Notes under the pieces: generated by a model
The model's input: the letters and a program-made list of their open reading frames with translations, nothing else
Databases searched by the model: none
What the model was told of the DNA's origin: nothing
Shown: positions 11,444 through 22,839 of the stretch, piece by piece
How positions within the stretch are numbered: position 1 is the first letter of the stretch
Layout: each line of letters begins with the position of its first letter
Translations under genes and position numbers: made by a program
Source of the DNA: Bretschneidera sinensis
Lineage: Eukaryota > Streptophyta > Magnoliopsida > Brassicales > Akaniaceae
Direction: 5' to 3'
Assembly (NCBI GenBank): GCA_023935145.1
Contig: CM043698.1
Location: 72,856,001-72,920,000, forward strand
Length of the DNA stretch: 64,000 nt

Positions 11444-11691
11444 ATGGGAAATCCTTCATCATCTGCTAAACTTGAGAGGAAATCCTCTATTGAAAATGAT
11501 CCCAAAACACCGTTTGTGGATATATATACTTTTTTCCTTTTATCTTTCTAGTTGATTTCAAGTAAATATCTTGATTAATGTCATGATCTGTTATTTTATA
11601 TACTAATAGAGATAAAAATTAGTTACAGGAGGCAGCTCTAGAAGTTATCAAGAATAACAACGCAGAGGAAGCACTGAAGATTTTTCTAAAG
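11444..11691 (+). CDS. Small host gene, first two exons (incomplete)
   Basis: Exon 1 (11444-11515) encodes MGNPSSSAKLERKSSIENDP, then KTPF. A GT donor follows at 11516. Exon 2 (11629-11691) follows an acceptor ending TTACAG and encodes EAALEVIKNNNAEEALKIFL plus K. It stops at a GTATAT donor, and the phase is kept. The upstream TATA box and the splice signals support a real transcription unit. The style (a Ser/Lys-rich start, then a helix with EEAL.IF) recalls small stress-type plant proteins, but I do not recognise the family. No third exon could be found before copia element 2 (12595) or beyond it, so the gene may be broken or its last exon hard to see. Confidence 0.5.
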
Positions 11692-12594
11692 GTATATAAT
11701 TATGTATTTTTTATTTATGTTTTTTGCTATAAGCTTGACAAATATAATTAATTAGTTACGTACATTTAGCCTAATAAAGAGCTGCTCTTTCAAAGAGTAG
11801 CACAAGTTGTAGTAATATAGTCGTTTATCTTGCACCTCCTCAAGTAAAATTTGAATGATATTGGTCACGAGCAAAGATAAAAGAACCCTTAAATAACCAT
11901 TTATTTGTAAACAATCGTCAGTGGAGTAGTAACTGAGTGACATCATCAGTAAGATCATGATTAATAACTGATTATTTTGATATTTAAAAATCATTGTTGA
12001 ATTGGCACTGTAAAAAATGAAATTGTTGGTTTTAATTAGTTGTTAGAGTGAAAGGTTATTTTGGGGTTCTGCTAACACTATTTTATTGGTCATCGATCAT
12101 AACATAGTTTTGGAATATCATTTATAATCAAAGATATATATATATATTCTCCAAAATGTTTCTCTTTTTTCCGGTTGTTATAGCTTGCTAGCTAGACAGT
12201 TGTCTGTTACATGGAAAATCTATATATCTATGCACCTATCCTTTATTGATCATGGTTCCACGTAACTTTTACGATCAATCAATTAAGTTTTGAAATTGTT
12301 CGGTTCCTGAGGTTGCGAGATGATCAATGAGGAAGCAAATAAAAAAATCATTCGAAACTGCTCGAAAATGAGAGATTTTTGTTTAGACTCTATTAATGAG
12401 ATTTTCTTAGACCATAGATAGTTATTACCATTAAATGGAGAGAGAAAAAGAGAATTATTTTTTATCTCTCTTTTTATCTGACGGTGGAGAGTACAGTCCA
12501 GCAAAATTCTATAGTTCAAGTAGATAAGAATTTTTCCCGAATACAATCATATAATCTTCCTTCATCAAATTGTATTGATTTATTTCAAAATTAC
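11692..12594. other. AT-rich DNA, intron or intergenic
   Basis: No coding frame with recognisable features. It could be the second intron of the small gene, since it begins at that gene's donor site. Confidence 0.5.
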
Positions 12595-12796
12595 TATTAG
12601 GGTGTAAATATTGTAAATAATGATTAGTTGTTAATCTGCAGATTAGTTAGTTAGTTAGCTACGCTTTCTATTATAACTAATTCATTGTAATAGTGGCTAT
12701 TTATATAGCTGGCTTATGTATTGTTATGATTCGAGGAATTAGATCATTTCTTCTGCTCTTTCTTCTTCTTAGCTCTTCTTCTCCTCGAGTTTAATA
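12595..12796 (+). repeat. Left LTR of copia element 2
   Basis: It starts TATTAGGG (the right copy has TGTTAGGG) and ends TTAATA. The TG...TA ends are non-canonical but are confirmed by the flanking ATTAC duplication. Confidence 0.9.
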
Positions 12797-12808
12797 TGGT
12801 ATCAGAGC
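12797..12808 (+). other. Primer-binding site of copia element 2
   Basis: TGGTATCAGAGC directly after the LTR, of the initiator Met-tRNA type. Confidence 0.92.
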
Positions 12809-12832
12809 TAATTTGATCCGCTGCAAATTTGC

Positions 12833-14048
12833 TTGTTTTCTTCTTCCTTCTTTGATTGTTCTTGTCTTCTTCGATATGGCGACTCTAGTGATTCCAATTC
12901 TGGAGAACCTTCGAATCCCTACTATCTTCATCATTTTGATAGCCCTGGGCAAGTCGTCTCGCAGCAGCTCATCGGTGAGAATTACACCAACTGGAGTCGC
13001 GTGATATTAATTGCACTATCTGTGAAGAACAAATTGGGATTTGTCAATGGTTCTATTCCTGAGCCTCAAGGTACTGATAATAATTTGCTCAATTCCTGGA
13101 TTCGCAATAATAATATTGTTATATCTTGGATCTTAAATTCGGTTTCAAAGGAAATTTTTGCCAGTATTATTTTTGTTGCTTCTGCCCGAGAGATTTGGAT
13201 AGATTTTAGGGATCGTTTTCAACAGAGGAACAGACCTAGAATTTTTCAGCTTAAACATGAATTGATGAATTTGCGTCAAGAACAGAGTTCTGTTAGCATT
13301 TACTTCACAAAGCTGAAAACTATATTGGAAGAACTGAGTAATTACCGGCCTAATTGTTCTTGTGGAAAGTGCTCTTGTGGTGGAGTTAAAAATCTTAACG
13401 ATCATCATCAAATGGAGTACATAATGTCCTTCTTAATGGGACTTGATGATTCTTTCTCTCAAGTTCGTGGTCAGTTGCTTCTCATGGATCCGATGCCTCC
13501 TATTAATCGTGTTTTCTCTCTGATTGTTCAAGAGGAACAACAAAGGAGGACTAGTCCTTCCTCTGATTTGAGCAATTCTACTGGCACAATGGCCTTTGCT
13601 GTTAAAACAGATGTTGCTAAGTTTGGTGGATCTGGTTCTCAAAATTCTCATAATTCCAATTCCAGTGCTTCTAAGAATCAGAAAAGAGGCAGGCCTTATT
13701 GCACGCATTGCAGGATTCTTGGACATACTATGGATTGTTGCTACAAGATCCATATATCCTCCTGGATATAAATTCAGATCCAACAACAATTCTAATGCTG
13801 CTGCTCATCAAGTTTCTACTTCTGATGATAGATCAGATCAGTCTAATTCTTTTGGAGGTTTTGTTCATAATCTGAACTCCAATCAATATCAGCAGCTAAT
13901 GTCCATGCTTTCTACATATTGGAGTAGCTCAGCAAAGGTCACCAATGCTCCTGATCCTTCTCAAACCAACTATCTCGCAGGTATTTGCTTCTCTGTGTCT
14001 TTGAGTCTTCTATTTTCATCCAATAAGTTTTGGATTGTAGACTCATGA
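12833..14048 (+). pseudogene. Copia element 2 gag
   Basis: The frame from 12833 gives a copia capsid: GENYTNWSRVILIALSVKNK, SWILNSVSKEI, EIWIDFRDRF and FLMGLDDSFSQVRGQLLLM. A CCHC knuckle CTHCRILGHTMDCC lies near 13700-13745. The frame breaks at about 13755, where a small deletion is likely, and continues in another frame from PPGYKFRSNN to the protease boundary at 14048. Confidence 0.85.
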
Positions 14049-17000
14049 GCTACTTGACATATTTGTTCACAAGCCAGTGTCTTTATTTCCTTGCATTCTA
14101 TTCATCACACATCAGTTACTTTGCCAAATCATTCTCAGATTTTGGTCCATTTTGCTGGTGATGTAAACTGCATTCTGACATTGTGCTTAAGGATGTATTG
14201 TTTGTTCCTCAATTCAAATTCAACTTGATCTCAGTCAGTGCTTTAGTAACTGGATCTGGCCTTACAGTGAGTTTCCTTCCTGACTGCTTTGTTATCCAGG
14301 ATCTATCAACCGAGAGGATGATTGGCAGGGGTGACAAATTCCAAGATCTCTATGTTCTTAATGTTCAGTGTTTGAATTCCATTTCCAATGCCTTTGTCAA
14401 TAATGTTTCTGCTCATATTTGGCATAATAGGCTAGGACATATTTCTTTTAAGAGACTTGATTCTTTGAAAGATCAGTTGAAATGTGATGTAACTAGATTG
14501 CATAAGTCGGATCCTTGTTATATTTGTTCTCTTGCTAAGCAAAGAAGGCCGCCCTTTGAATCCAATAATCATTTGTCCAAATTTCCTTTTGATCTTGTGC
14601 ACTATGATATTTGGGGACCACATCAAACTGTTTCTTATACTGGTCATCGGTTTTTCTTGACTCTTGTTGATGATTGCACTTGTTTTACTTGGGTTTATTT
14701 GTTGAGGAATAAATCTGATGCTGTCTCTGTGATCCTGAAGTTTTTCAACATGGTTTCAACTCAGTTTAGTGCCAAAATCAAAGTATTTCGATCTGATAAT
14801 GCACATGAGTTATCTTTTGCTGAGTTTTTTCAAGATAAGGGAGTTTTGCATCAGTTTTCATGTGTTGAAAGGCCTCAGCAAAACTCGGTTGTGGAGCGAA
14901 AACATCAACACCTCTTGAATGTGGCTCCGTCAATATTTTTTCAATCCAGGATTCCCGTTTCTTTTTGGACAGATTGTGTTCTTATTGTGGCTTTCTTAAT
15001 TAACAGAACTCCTTCTCCACTATTGAGGAACAATACACCTTTTCATTTGCTATACAAAATAGCTCCTGATTACACTATTTTTCGAGTTTTTGGCTATTTA
15101 GCATTTGTTTCCACCTTAGTTGCTCATCGAACCAAGTTCCAACCTCGTGCTTGAGTTTGTGCTTTCCTTGGTTACCTGCCTGGTGTGAAAGGTTATAAGT
15201 TCTATGATGTGGAGACCAAACAAGTTTTTCTTTCATGAGATGCAGTGTTTCATGAAGAAGTGTTTCCTTTTTATGTTATTACTAGTTCAGATAAAGTTAC
15301 TGATTCGTTTCCAGATTTGGTTATGCATATTCTTCATTACAAGCTCATTTTATTCCAAATCTTGCTTCTTCACATGTTCATGATCCACCTGTTACTTCTG
15401 GTGTTCCAGCTGATCTTCCCATTGATCGTCCTGATTCTAATTCTCTAATTGTTTCTTCATCGGGTCCATCTCCCTCTGGTGTTGCTTCTACTTCAGCAGC
15501 TAATATTCCAGTAGCTGATATTCCAGCAATTGCTCATTCTCTATCTGGTGGTGTTGTTCTTCAAAAATCTACCATAATGATTCATCAACCAAATTACTTG
15601 AAGAATTATCACTGTAATTTACTTGCTGGCTCTTCTACTCATGCTTCCACTTCTGTATCTTATCCAATCTCTAACTACATCTCTTATCATGCCCTTTCTG
15701 ATTCACACAAGCAGTTTATGCTCAGTGTATCCTCTCAGGTTGAGCCTCAATACTATCACCAAACGGTGACGTTTCCTGAATGGAGATTGGCTATGCATGA
15801 AGAGTTGAAAGCTATGGAAGCAAATAACACCTGGACTGTCACTCCTCTTCCTCATAACAAGCATACCATTGGATGCAAAAGAATTTATAAGATCAAGCTT
15901 AAATCGGATGGATCTATTGAGCGACATAAGGCTCGTTTGGTAGCTAAAGACTATACACAACAAGAAGGTTTGGACTTTGTTGAAATCTTTTCTCCAGTGG
16001 CAAAATTAGTGACTGTGAAGGTTCTTCTTGAACTTGCTGCCTCACATAATTGGCATCTAGCTCAACTCGATGTCAACAACACCTTTTTAAATGGTGATCT
16101 TTTTGAGGAAGTCTATATGGATCTCCCTCTCAGCTATCTTAGACAGGGGGAGTCCTCTCCATCTCAAAGCAAACTAGTGTGCAAGCTTCACAAGTCAATT
16201 TATGGTCTCAAGCAAGCTTCGAGACAATGGTATTCAAAATTTTCTCAAGCTTTGCTCAAGTTTGGCTTTCTTTAGTCAAAATCTGATTACTCTCTCTTCA
16301 CAAAAAGTCATGGATCCTCTTTTGTTGCTCTTCTAGTTTATGTGGATGATATCATCCTTACTAGTCCTTCATCTCAAGCCATTGATGAGCTCAAACAGTT
16401 TCTGCATACACAGTTTAAGCTCAAGGATCTTGGTTGTCTCAAGTACTTCCTTGGTCTTGAGATTGCTAAGTCCAAGCAAGGTATTGTGCTTTTTCAACGC
16501 TATTACACCTTAGAATTGCCTTAGGATACAGGTTACTTGGCTTGTAAGCCAACTGCTGGATCCAAAACTTCGTTTAACTGCCACTGAAGGTAAAGACGGC
16601 TTGTTGGGAAACTTCTTTATCTCACTTTATCTCGCCCAGATATTACTTTTGCAGTTCACAAGCTCACTCAATTCTTGGCTTAACCTCGACTTCCTTATCT
16701 CAAGGCAGTGCATCACCTGCTTCGTTATCTCAAGAAAAGTCTTGGTCAAAGGTTGTTGTTTTCTTCTAATTCTTCCTTACAGCTAATAGCTTACTCTGAT
16801 CCTTGTGTTCCAGTTCATTTGAAAGCATTCTCTGATGCTGATTGGGGATCATGCCCTGATTCTCGACGCTCCATTTTAGGTTTTTGCATCTTTATTGGAG
16901 ACTCTTTAGTCTCTTGGAAGGCCAAAAAGCAGACCACCGTCTCTCGATCCTCAGCTGAAGCTGAGTAAAGAGCCCTTTCCTCTACTGCCGGTGAGCTTAT

Positions 17001-17298
17001 CTAGTTGCAGCAACTTCTTAAAGATTTTCAAGTCAAGGTTGATTCTCCTGCTTTGCTATATTGTGACAATCAAGCTGCGATACATATTGCCTCTATTCAA
17101 ACCTTTCATGAACGAACTAAGCATATCAAGATAGATTGCCATTTTGTTGGTGAAAGAGTTGCTTCGAGAGTTCTCAAATTGCTGCCCATTAGATCTTAAT
17201 ACCAATTGGCTGACATGTTTACTAAACCCCTCCCATCTACTCAACTTTTTTCTTTGTTGTCCAAGATGGCTGTAAAGGACATTTACAAGCCACCTTGA
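14023..17298 (+). pseudogene. Copia element 2 pol (protease, integrase, RT, RNase H)
   Basis: The protease region begins FWIVDS and is cut by TGA at 14046 and again shortly after, where relatives have DSGAT. Integrase (14183-15154) keeps WHNRLGH, C..C (CYICSLAKQ), LVHYDIWGP, VDDCTCFTW, RSDNAHE and QQNSVVERKHQ. RT (15577-16520) keeps [33 protein letters not shown] and YVDDI, with a TAG at about 16273. RNase H follows in another frame with [18 protein letters not shown] and ERTKHIKIDCHF, with further stops. Expected products would be copia replication enzymes; this copy is dead. Confidence 0.88.
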
Positions 17299-17305
17299 GG
17301 GGGAG

Positions 17306-17507
17306 TGTTAGGGTGTAAATATTGTAAATAATGATTAGTTGTTAATTTACAGATTAGTTAGTTAGTTAGCTACGCTTTCTGTTATAACTAATTTATTGTA
17401 ATAGTGGCTATTTATATAGCTGGCTTCTGTATTGTTACGATTCGAGGAAGTAGATCATTTCTTCTGCTCTCTCTTCTTCTGAGCTCTTCTTCTCATCTAG
17501 CTTAATA
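17306..17507 (+). repeat. Right LTR of copia element 2
   Basis: 202 bp, starting TGTTAGGGTG after the purine tract and ending TTAATA. It is followed by target duplicate ATTAC (17508-17512). Confidence 0.92.
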
Positions 17508-17512
17508 ATTAC

Positions 17513-18209
17513 CATTAGTATTTATTACAAAGTGTATATGAAGTAGGAAATGAGAATAAGCTGCCGTTTGGAATCAAATAAAAATGATTTTTTTTTCCAA
17601 ATGATTTGAAAAAAGAATTTATTTATAAATGAATTGGAATGAATTTTTATATTCGATTTTCTTACGTTAAATTGTAGAATTTATTTGAATACTTACGCTT
17701 AAAATGTTTGAAATAAATGAAAAAAAAAAACTCAAAAAATGAAAGGGGAGGAGGGAAGCAGTGAGGGGAAGAGAATATTTGAGTTAATATAACTTTTTTC
17801 TTCATTTTGTGGAATTCATTTGTAAATAATGCAACCTGTCATATTTGTTAAACCAACATCATATTAATTTGTTGGAAAAAGTGTAAGTAGGTTATTTTCT
17901 TATTATATTAATTTGTTACTCGATCCTGCAGAAGTGTTACTACGTAAAAATATTCATTTCATTTGAATTTGTTAAAATATAATTGAAAATCTATTGACTT
18001 TCCAGAAACAAAAGATACGTATTAAAAAATTCGGTAAAGGAAAAAAAATTAACACATCACTTTTTTTTAAATATATTTTTATAGGCTAGTAATCCAAAAG
18101 AAAAATCAATGTCTGATTTTATAGTGAAGTTGATTAATCCTCGTAATGACTTGATTATCATCTTCATTTATTGTTTTCTGTCAATACATAAATGACTTAT
18201 TCACCATCT
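17513..18209. other. AT-rich intergenic DNA
   Basis: No supported gene. It lies downstream of the first PR-1 gene, which is read toward it. Confidence 0.6.

Positions 18210-18288
<79 letters not shown>
18210..18288. repeat. (AC)/(AT)n microsatellite
   Basis: A short CACACA start, then about 34 AT units. It lies about 65 bp downstream of the PR-1 stop codon, so it may be in or near that gene's 3' UTR. Confidence 0.95.
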
Positions 18289-18290
<2 letters not shown>

Positions 18291-18353
18291 ACCATAATTA
18301 AGCTCATATAGCTCTTTATTACAAGTTCTTGAGATGCTAGAGATCCGAATTAA

Positions 18354-18839
18354 TTAGTAAGGACGTTGATTAACATAGTTGCCTCGGGGGTCATAGTTGC
18401 AACTAATGATAGTGCCTCCATTGTTGCACCTCACCTTAGCACACCCTAAACGAACCGAGTTTCGCCATACAACCTGAGTATAATGTCCACAAACCTTACC
18501 AGCAGCGCAAGTATTAGAGTTGTAATTATAGTAAGCCTTCTCATCAACCCACATTTTCACAGCAGCCGTGGCTGTTAGATCAGCACTGGACCAGGCAAGG
18601 TTCTCGCCGTAAGGCCCTTTCGAGTGAACGAGCTTGCAATTGGCCTTAAGTTGATTGACATAGTTTTGTGCATAGGCTGCAACCTTATTGTCCCATTTCA
18701 CAGGACCAACACCAACCCTAGCACGAGCGTTGTTGTGAGCTGTGAGGTAGTCTTGTGGTGAGTTTTGAGCATGTGAGAGATGGATTATGGCTAAGGCAAT
18801 GACACTCACAATTGCTAGTGAAATATTAACCTTCTTCAT
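18354..18839 (-). CDS. PR1: Basic-type pathogenesis-related protein 1 (CAP superfamily)
   Basis: This is a complete intronless frame of 161 residues. The ATG at 18839 is chosen because it starts a classic signal peptide ([19 protein letters not shown], cleavage expected after HLSHA24). An upstream in-frame ATG would bury that peptide. The CAP domain keeps H35, E79 ([11 protein letters not shown]) and H119 (CGHYTQVVW). It has the six disulphide cysteines C68, C111, C117, C133, C138 and C147. The C-terminus reads [15 protein letters not shown], the form from which CAPE-type peptides are released in tomato. The mature protein has about 16 K+R against 7 D+E, hence basic. PR-1 proteins are secreted, bind sterols and act against oomycetes and fungi. 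Confidence 0.95.
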   Translation of the reverse strand: MKKVNISLAIVSVIALAIIHLSHAQNSPQDYLTAHNNARARVGVGPVKWDNKVAAYAQNYVNQLKANCKLVHSKGPYGENLAWSSADLTATAAVKMWVDEKAYYNYNSNTCAAGKVCGHYTQVVWRNSVRLGCAKVRCNNGGTIISCNYDPRGNYVNQRPY

Positions 18840-18921
18840 TTTTGTTTCTTTTCTATTAACAAGGGAAAGTTGTGAAAGGTTATAAGCTATTGATGAAAAA
18901 AAAGATATATATATTAGGGGT

Positions 18922-18929
18922 TTATATAG
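18922..18929 (-). promoter_or_regulatory. TATA box of the basic PR-1 gene
   Basis: TATATAAA on the minus strand, about 85 bp upstream of the ATG. About 80 bp further upstream, TTGACT on the minus strand (complement of 19003-19008) fits a W-box for WRKY factors. That is a reasonable but unproven defence element. Confidence 0.6.
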
Positions 18930-21015
18930 AAGTTTGGTGTGGAAAATAATTGGAGACTCATGGTGAAAAGAACGTTTCAAAGTGCTGGCGGCTAGCAGCT
19001 TCAGTCAAAAATTAAGATAATATTAGAATTCGGTGAGGCAGCACCAGGGTTGGACAATATTCTAATTCCGTAAATTAGACAAAACTTTGAATGTCTGTAA
19101 AAATTACCAAAACTAAGAAATTTGAGACTCATGGTATTTGAGCATCCGTCACTATATTACCAATTCAAATTGAACATCATATTAATTATTAAATCAATTC
19201 TATGCATTGTCCCATGCTTATCTCATGATGATTATCTTACATGATAAGGTCGGGATTGATTGTCTGAGGAATTTAGCTTTCAGCTTCGTATAAAATTTAA
19301 GATAAGATTAGAGTTAGTCGTATAATCATATTTGATCAATTTTACTTAATAATTGAAAAATATTCTGTACTGATAAATGACCAATTTGACGATATAAATA
19401 AATAAATAAATAAATAACCCATTTTTTATCATTCCTTTTCAAATCTTGACCCAAACCATATATGGACAAATAAATGACTTTAATCAAATTTGTATGCTGC
19501 TATATGAACCATACAGTTAGATTACCGATTTCAAATACAAGTAATTGCAGAAACAGATTAGTAATTGGCATATGCTAAATTAATCAATTTTTTTTTTTTT
19601 TTTGTGTTTTACCGATTTTACTTTTAATGAATAATTGTAACGAGTGAATATATGTGGTGATTCAATTTAAATGTCTCAATCTATTTTGTGTTTGTCTCTA
19701 CCGATATAATTAATGTCAAGTAATTAATTAAGGTTAGTAATATTCAGTTTTTCTCAAGTTGACAAATATGTAAATTAACTTGCCCAATCCAACAAATAGT
19801 ACATAACAGACAACGGTACAAAACAGTAGAACAAAACTTTGACGGTATCATGAGAATAGAATTAGGGAAAAGAGGAATATTTCGTTAAAAAAATCGTTTG
19901 GTAATTAGTTTACCATATGATAAACGGTTGTTCTATGGAATTGATTTTAGGTCGAGAAATCATGTATTTGAATAATTCACTTATATACATCTCCCTCTTA
20001 TTTATTTATTTTTTGTTGTCAACAGCATGTGATTTGGCTTTAAAGGCTTATGCGGTTCATTGCATTTGGAATGTCAGAATGATGTGGTAATTTTTTTTTT
20101 TTTTTAAAAAGAAATTGACGTGGTAAATTTAACAAGTCTATATTCATGTTTAGCTTCGAAGATGAATTTAAATTCTAAAAGCATAATCAATTTTTAATAT
20201 AAAGAACTTCAAATTAAGTAATCAATCATGCTTGTAAATATTAAAATAAAAAAGTTACCAAATTAGTAATCTTTGAGCGATGCGATCTCTTTGCGTTGAT
20301 GGGAAGGGATTAACGTTAAGATATTAATCCAAAGTTGAAAGAGATTTCATATGTGGTGAGGATGCCTTCAACCTTTTAGAAGTTTCGCATTAACTTGATG
20401 GATCGACGCACATAAGATTTGAAATTTAATTCAAGAATTAATGTGAAAAGGTTAGGGTTTTGTGTTTGTAAGATTTTTTGTGGAGACTGAGACTTATGAA
20501 AAAGTAGGTGTATGAAGACCTAGGGTACTTTTTCTAGGAGATTTTGAGTTTTTGGAGGAATGAGTTTTGGTCGAAAAATCAGAGCTCTCTATATTAGAAA
20601 TCTCTAGGTTTTTCACTTATGTATGTGTTTGCAGCTTGTGTTTTTTGTGTCTGTCATGGGGGTTTATATCGGAGATATAAGAACTAGAGCTTTTGAGAAC
20701 CAACGGTTGCGATACATCAGTTTTAGTCCAATGGTGGTAAAGATTTCTTGTTGGGATGGAAAAACTTAATTTTTCACGTTCCCAATACGGTTTTGGACCA
20801 ACAATCGAAGTTATAGAAATTTTGGACGAAGAATCGAAAAACTAAGGGGCTCACCCGATTGGATTTCGAGACCAACTGATTAGCTGCTGAGCCTCGCTAA
20901 TCAACTCCCTGGCCCAGTTGATCCTGAATTTATTACTGACGGGTCATCCCTTAGAGTTAGTCAGATTATTTTATTATTATTTTAAAAATACCAAAAGATA
21001 AATTTTTTTAAAATA

Positions 21016-21060
21016 CTATCACCAAGAGAGGAGTCCCTTGGTCTCCTCTCTCAGTGATAG
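21016..21060. repeat. Strong hairpin
   Basis: CTATCAC and GAGAGGAG on the left arm pair with CTCCTCTC and GTGATAG on the right, leaving a 3-base internal loop on each side and a 9-base apical loop. GAGG(G/A)(G/A) motifs recur after it to about 21140. Confidence 0.8.
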
Positions 21061-21139
21061 TCATCGACGAGGGAATTTGGCCCCCGGTAAACAAAGTATT
21101 AACGAGGAGCTTAACATCGAGGGGGTTATCACCGAGGGA

Positions 21140-21154
21140 ATAATTATAATATTT

Positions 21155-21186
<32 letters not shown>

Positions 21187-21500
21187 ATAATAATTATTAT
21201 TATTATAATAATTATTTTTATTATTATAATAATAAATATTATAAAAATACTATTATTATCAGTATTATAATATATAATTATGATAATAATAATTATTATA
21301 ATGATTATCAATATATTATTATCATTATTTTATTATCATCATTAAAAATATTATTGCATTTAAAATAATTATAATAATTTTATATTTATTTTTATAATTT
21401 TTATTATAATATTTGTTTACTATTTTATCATCATAATTATAATAATTATTTTTTAAAAAAAGTTACTTTTAATAATATAATAATAATTATTATTGTAATA
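21140..21500. repeat. ATT/TAA low-complexity tract
   Basis: A (TTA)n run at about 21157-21183 extends into irregular A/T-only sequence. The Tyr/Asn/Ile-only open frame across it is an artefact of this composition. Confidence 0.95.
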
Positions 21501-21615
21501 TTTACTATTAATCAAGGGTAAAAAGGATAAAAAGAAAAATTTTAATCTCACATGAGTGAGATAGATTTAATCCCTAGACAAAAAATGTGAGATTAGAAGT
21601 AATTTGATCCCACTA

Positions 21616-21681
21616 TAATCCCACATGAATAGTAAATCTCTCAAACCAAATAAAAGATAACTATTCATGTAGGATTAAAAT
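21616..21681. repeat. Inverted repeat, probable MITE fragment
   Basis: TAATCCCACATGAATAGT is mirrored by ACTATTCATGTAGGATTA about 30 bp on. Neighbouring GGATTA/TAATCC motifs and a CCAAACAAACCCT end near 21710-21721 suggest a small terminal-repeat element. Its boundaries are unclear. Confidence 0.5.
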
Positions 21682-22093
21682 AGTATGATCTCACTTTAAT
21701 CCCACCTACCAAACAAACCCTAATGGTATAATCCCATGAAAACAGTCTCGTGAGAAAACTATTGTGATACTTGATTAAAACATTAAAAATATGAAGTGAA
21801 GAAAAAATAGCTAATAGAGAAATGTTGTTGGCAATATATAGTCCTTTGCTAAAATACATAATAAACAATTCCCATGATTTCTTTTGGATAAATTATAGCT
21901 AATCATTTCTTCCAAACTTTCCTAGAATCTGTTATTTTTATTGCACTATGTATTGCAATTAAAGAAGACAAAAGATGAAACTAATAATTTGTTCCATCAT
22001 AATTGTCTCTCTTACACAACTTGATTATTCATCATAAATTGATAATCTCTAACACACTCTTGGGAATATAAGAGTGATCAAAGAGCTTTAATA

Positions 22094-22582
22094 TTAGTAA
22101 GGTTTTTTTCCAATATAGTTGCCAGGAGGGTCATAGTTGCAACCAATGAAAGTTCCACCATTGTTGCACCGCACTTTAGCACACCCTATACGAACCGAAT
22201 CACGCCATACAACTTGAGTGTAATGCCCACAAACTTTGCCTGCGGCACAAGTATTAGAGTTGTAATCATAGTCAACTTTCTCGTCAACCCACAATTTCAC
22301 AGCATTTGTGCCTGAAAGATCACCGCTGCTCCACGCAATGTTTTCACCGTAAGGTCCTCCAGAATGCACAAGATTGCAATCGCCAATACGTTGATTAGCG
22401 TAGTTTTGCGCGTAGGCTGCCACCGTGTTATCCCAACTCACAGGACCAACACCAACCGCGGCACGAGCCGTGTTGTGAGCATTGAGGTAGTCTTGAGGCG
22501 AGTCTTGGGCGTGGGAGGGAAGGATTAGGGTTAAGGCTATGAGAGAGAAAAGTGCTAGTACTGAAACCTTACACAACTTCAT
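22094..22582 (-). CDS. PR1: Near-neutral pathogenesis-related protein 1 (CAP superfamily)
   Basis: This is a complete intronless frame of 162 residues, starting at the ATG at 22582. The signal peptide is [20 protein letters not shown], with cleavage after LPSHA25. The CAP residues H36, E80 and H120 and all six cysteines (69, 112, 118, 134, 139, 148) are present. The C-terminus is [15 protein letters not shown]. The mature chain has about 11 K+R against 12 D+E, so it is near neutral, unlike its neighbour 3.3 kb downstream. Same strand, same length and high similarity mark a local duplication. Expected to be secreted to the apoplast or vacuole and induced by salicylate in the manner of the family. 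Confidence 0.95.
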   Translation of the reverse strand: MKLCKVSVLALFSLIALTLILPSHAQDSPQDYLNAHNTARAAVGVGPVSWDNTVAAYAQNYANQRIGDCNLVHSGGPYGENIAWSSGDLSGTNAVKLWVDEKVDYDYNSNTCAAGKVCGHYTQVVWRDSVRIGCAKVRCNNGGTFIGCNYDPPGNYIGKKPY

Positions 22583-22654
22583 TTTTGGTTTTAGTATAAC
22601 AATGCCAACAGAATTAAAATCTTAGGTGTGAATATTGATGAGAAATGAGGCGTG

Positions 22655-22662
22655 TATTTATA
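22655..22662 (-). promoter_or_regulatory. TATA box of the near-neutral PR-1 gene
   Basis: TATAAATA on the minus strand within ctctataaatacacg, about 75 bp upstream of the ATG. Confidence 0.65.
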
Positions 22663-22839
22663 GAGATACAATGAGGTGGAAGTTTATTTGAATTGAGTTT
22701 GAGAGTTGAAAGTTCAACATCTCTTCTTGGATATATAAAAGTCTTGTGGTGAAAATTTTGTTTATTTTTTTTTTCCCCTAAACAACAAAAGTTTATTAGA
22801 TTAAGGAAACTTACAAAAAAATAAGTCTTCAAAGACTTT

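Larger units (their letters stand above)
12595..17507 (+). mobile_element. Copia element 2, complete but decayed
   Basis: The element is 4,913 bp with two 202 bp LTRs, a TSD of ATTAC (12590-12594 and 17508-17512), a Met-tRNA primer site at 12797 and a purine tract TTGAGGGGGAG just before the right LTR. The LTRs differ at about 13 positions by eye (roughly 6%), so the insertion is clearly older than copia element 1. Coding order is copia-type. Stops and frameshifts occur in gag, protease, RT and RNase H. Confidence 0.93.
19010..22020. other. Intergenic region between the two PR-1 genes
   Basis: AT-rich DNA without a supported gene. About 20330-21130 is less AT-rich and looks like an unclassified repeat fragment. 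It holds a hairpin (21016-21060) and is followed by a low-complexity ATT/TAA tract and an inverted repeat, listed separately. Confidence 0.55.

Noticed and set aside
21153..21368. Tyr/Asn/Ile-only open frame
   Set aside because: Pure translation of the ATT/TAA low-complexity tract.
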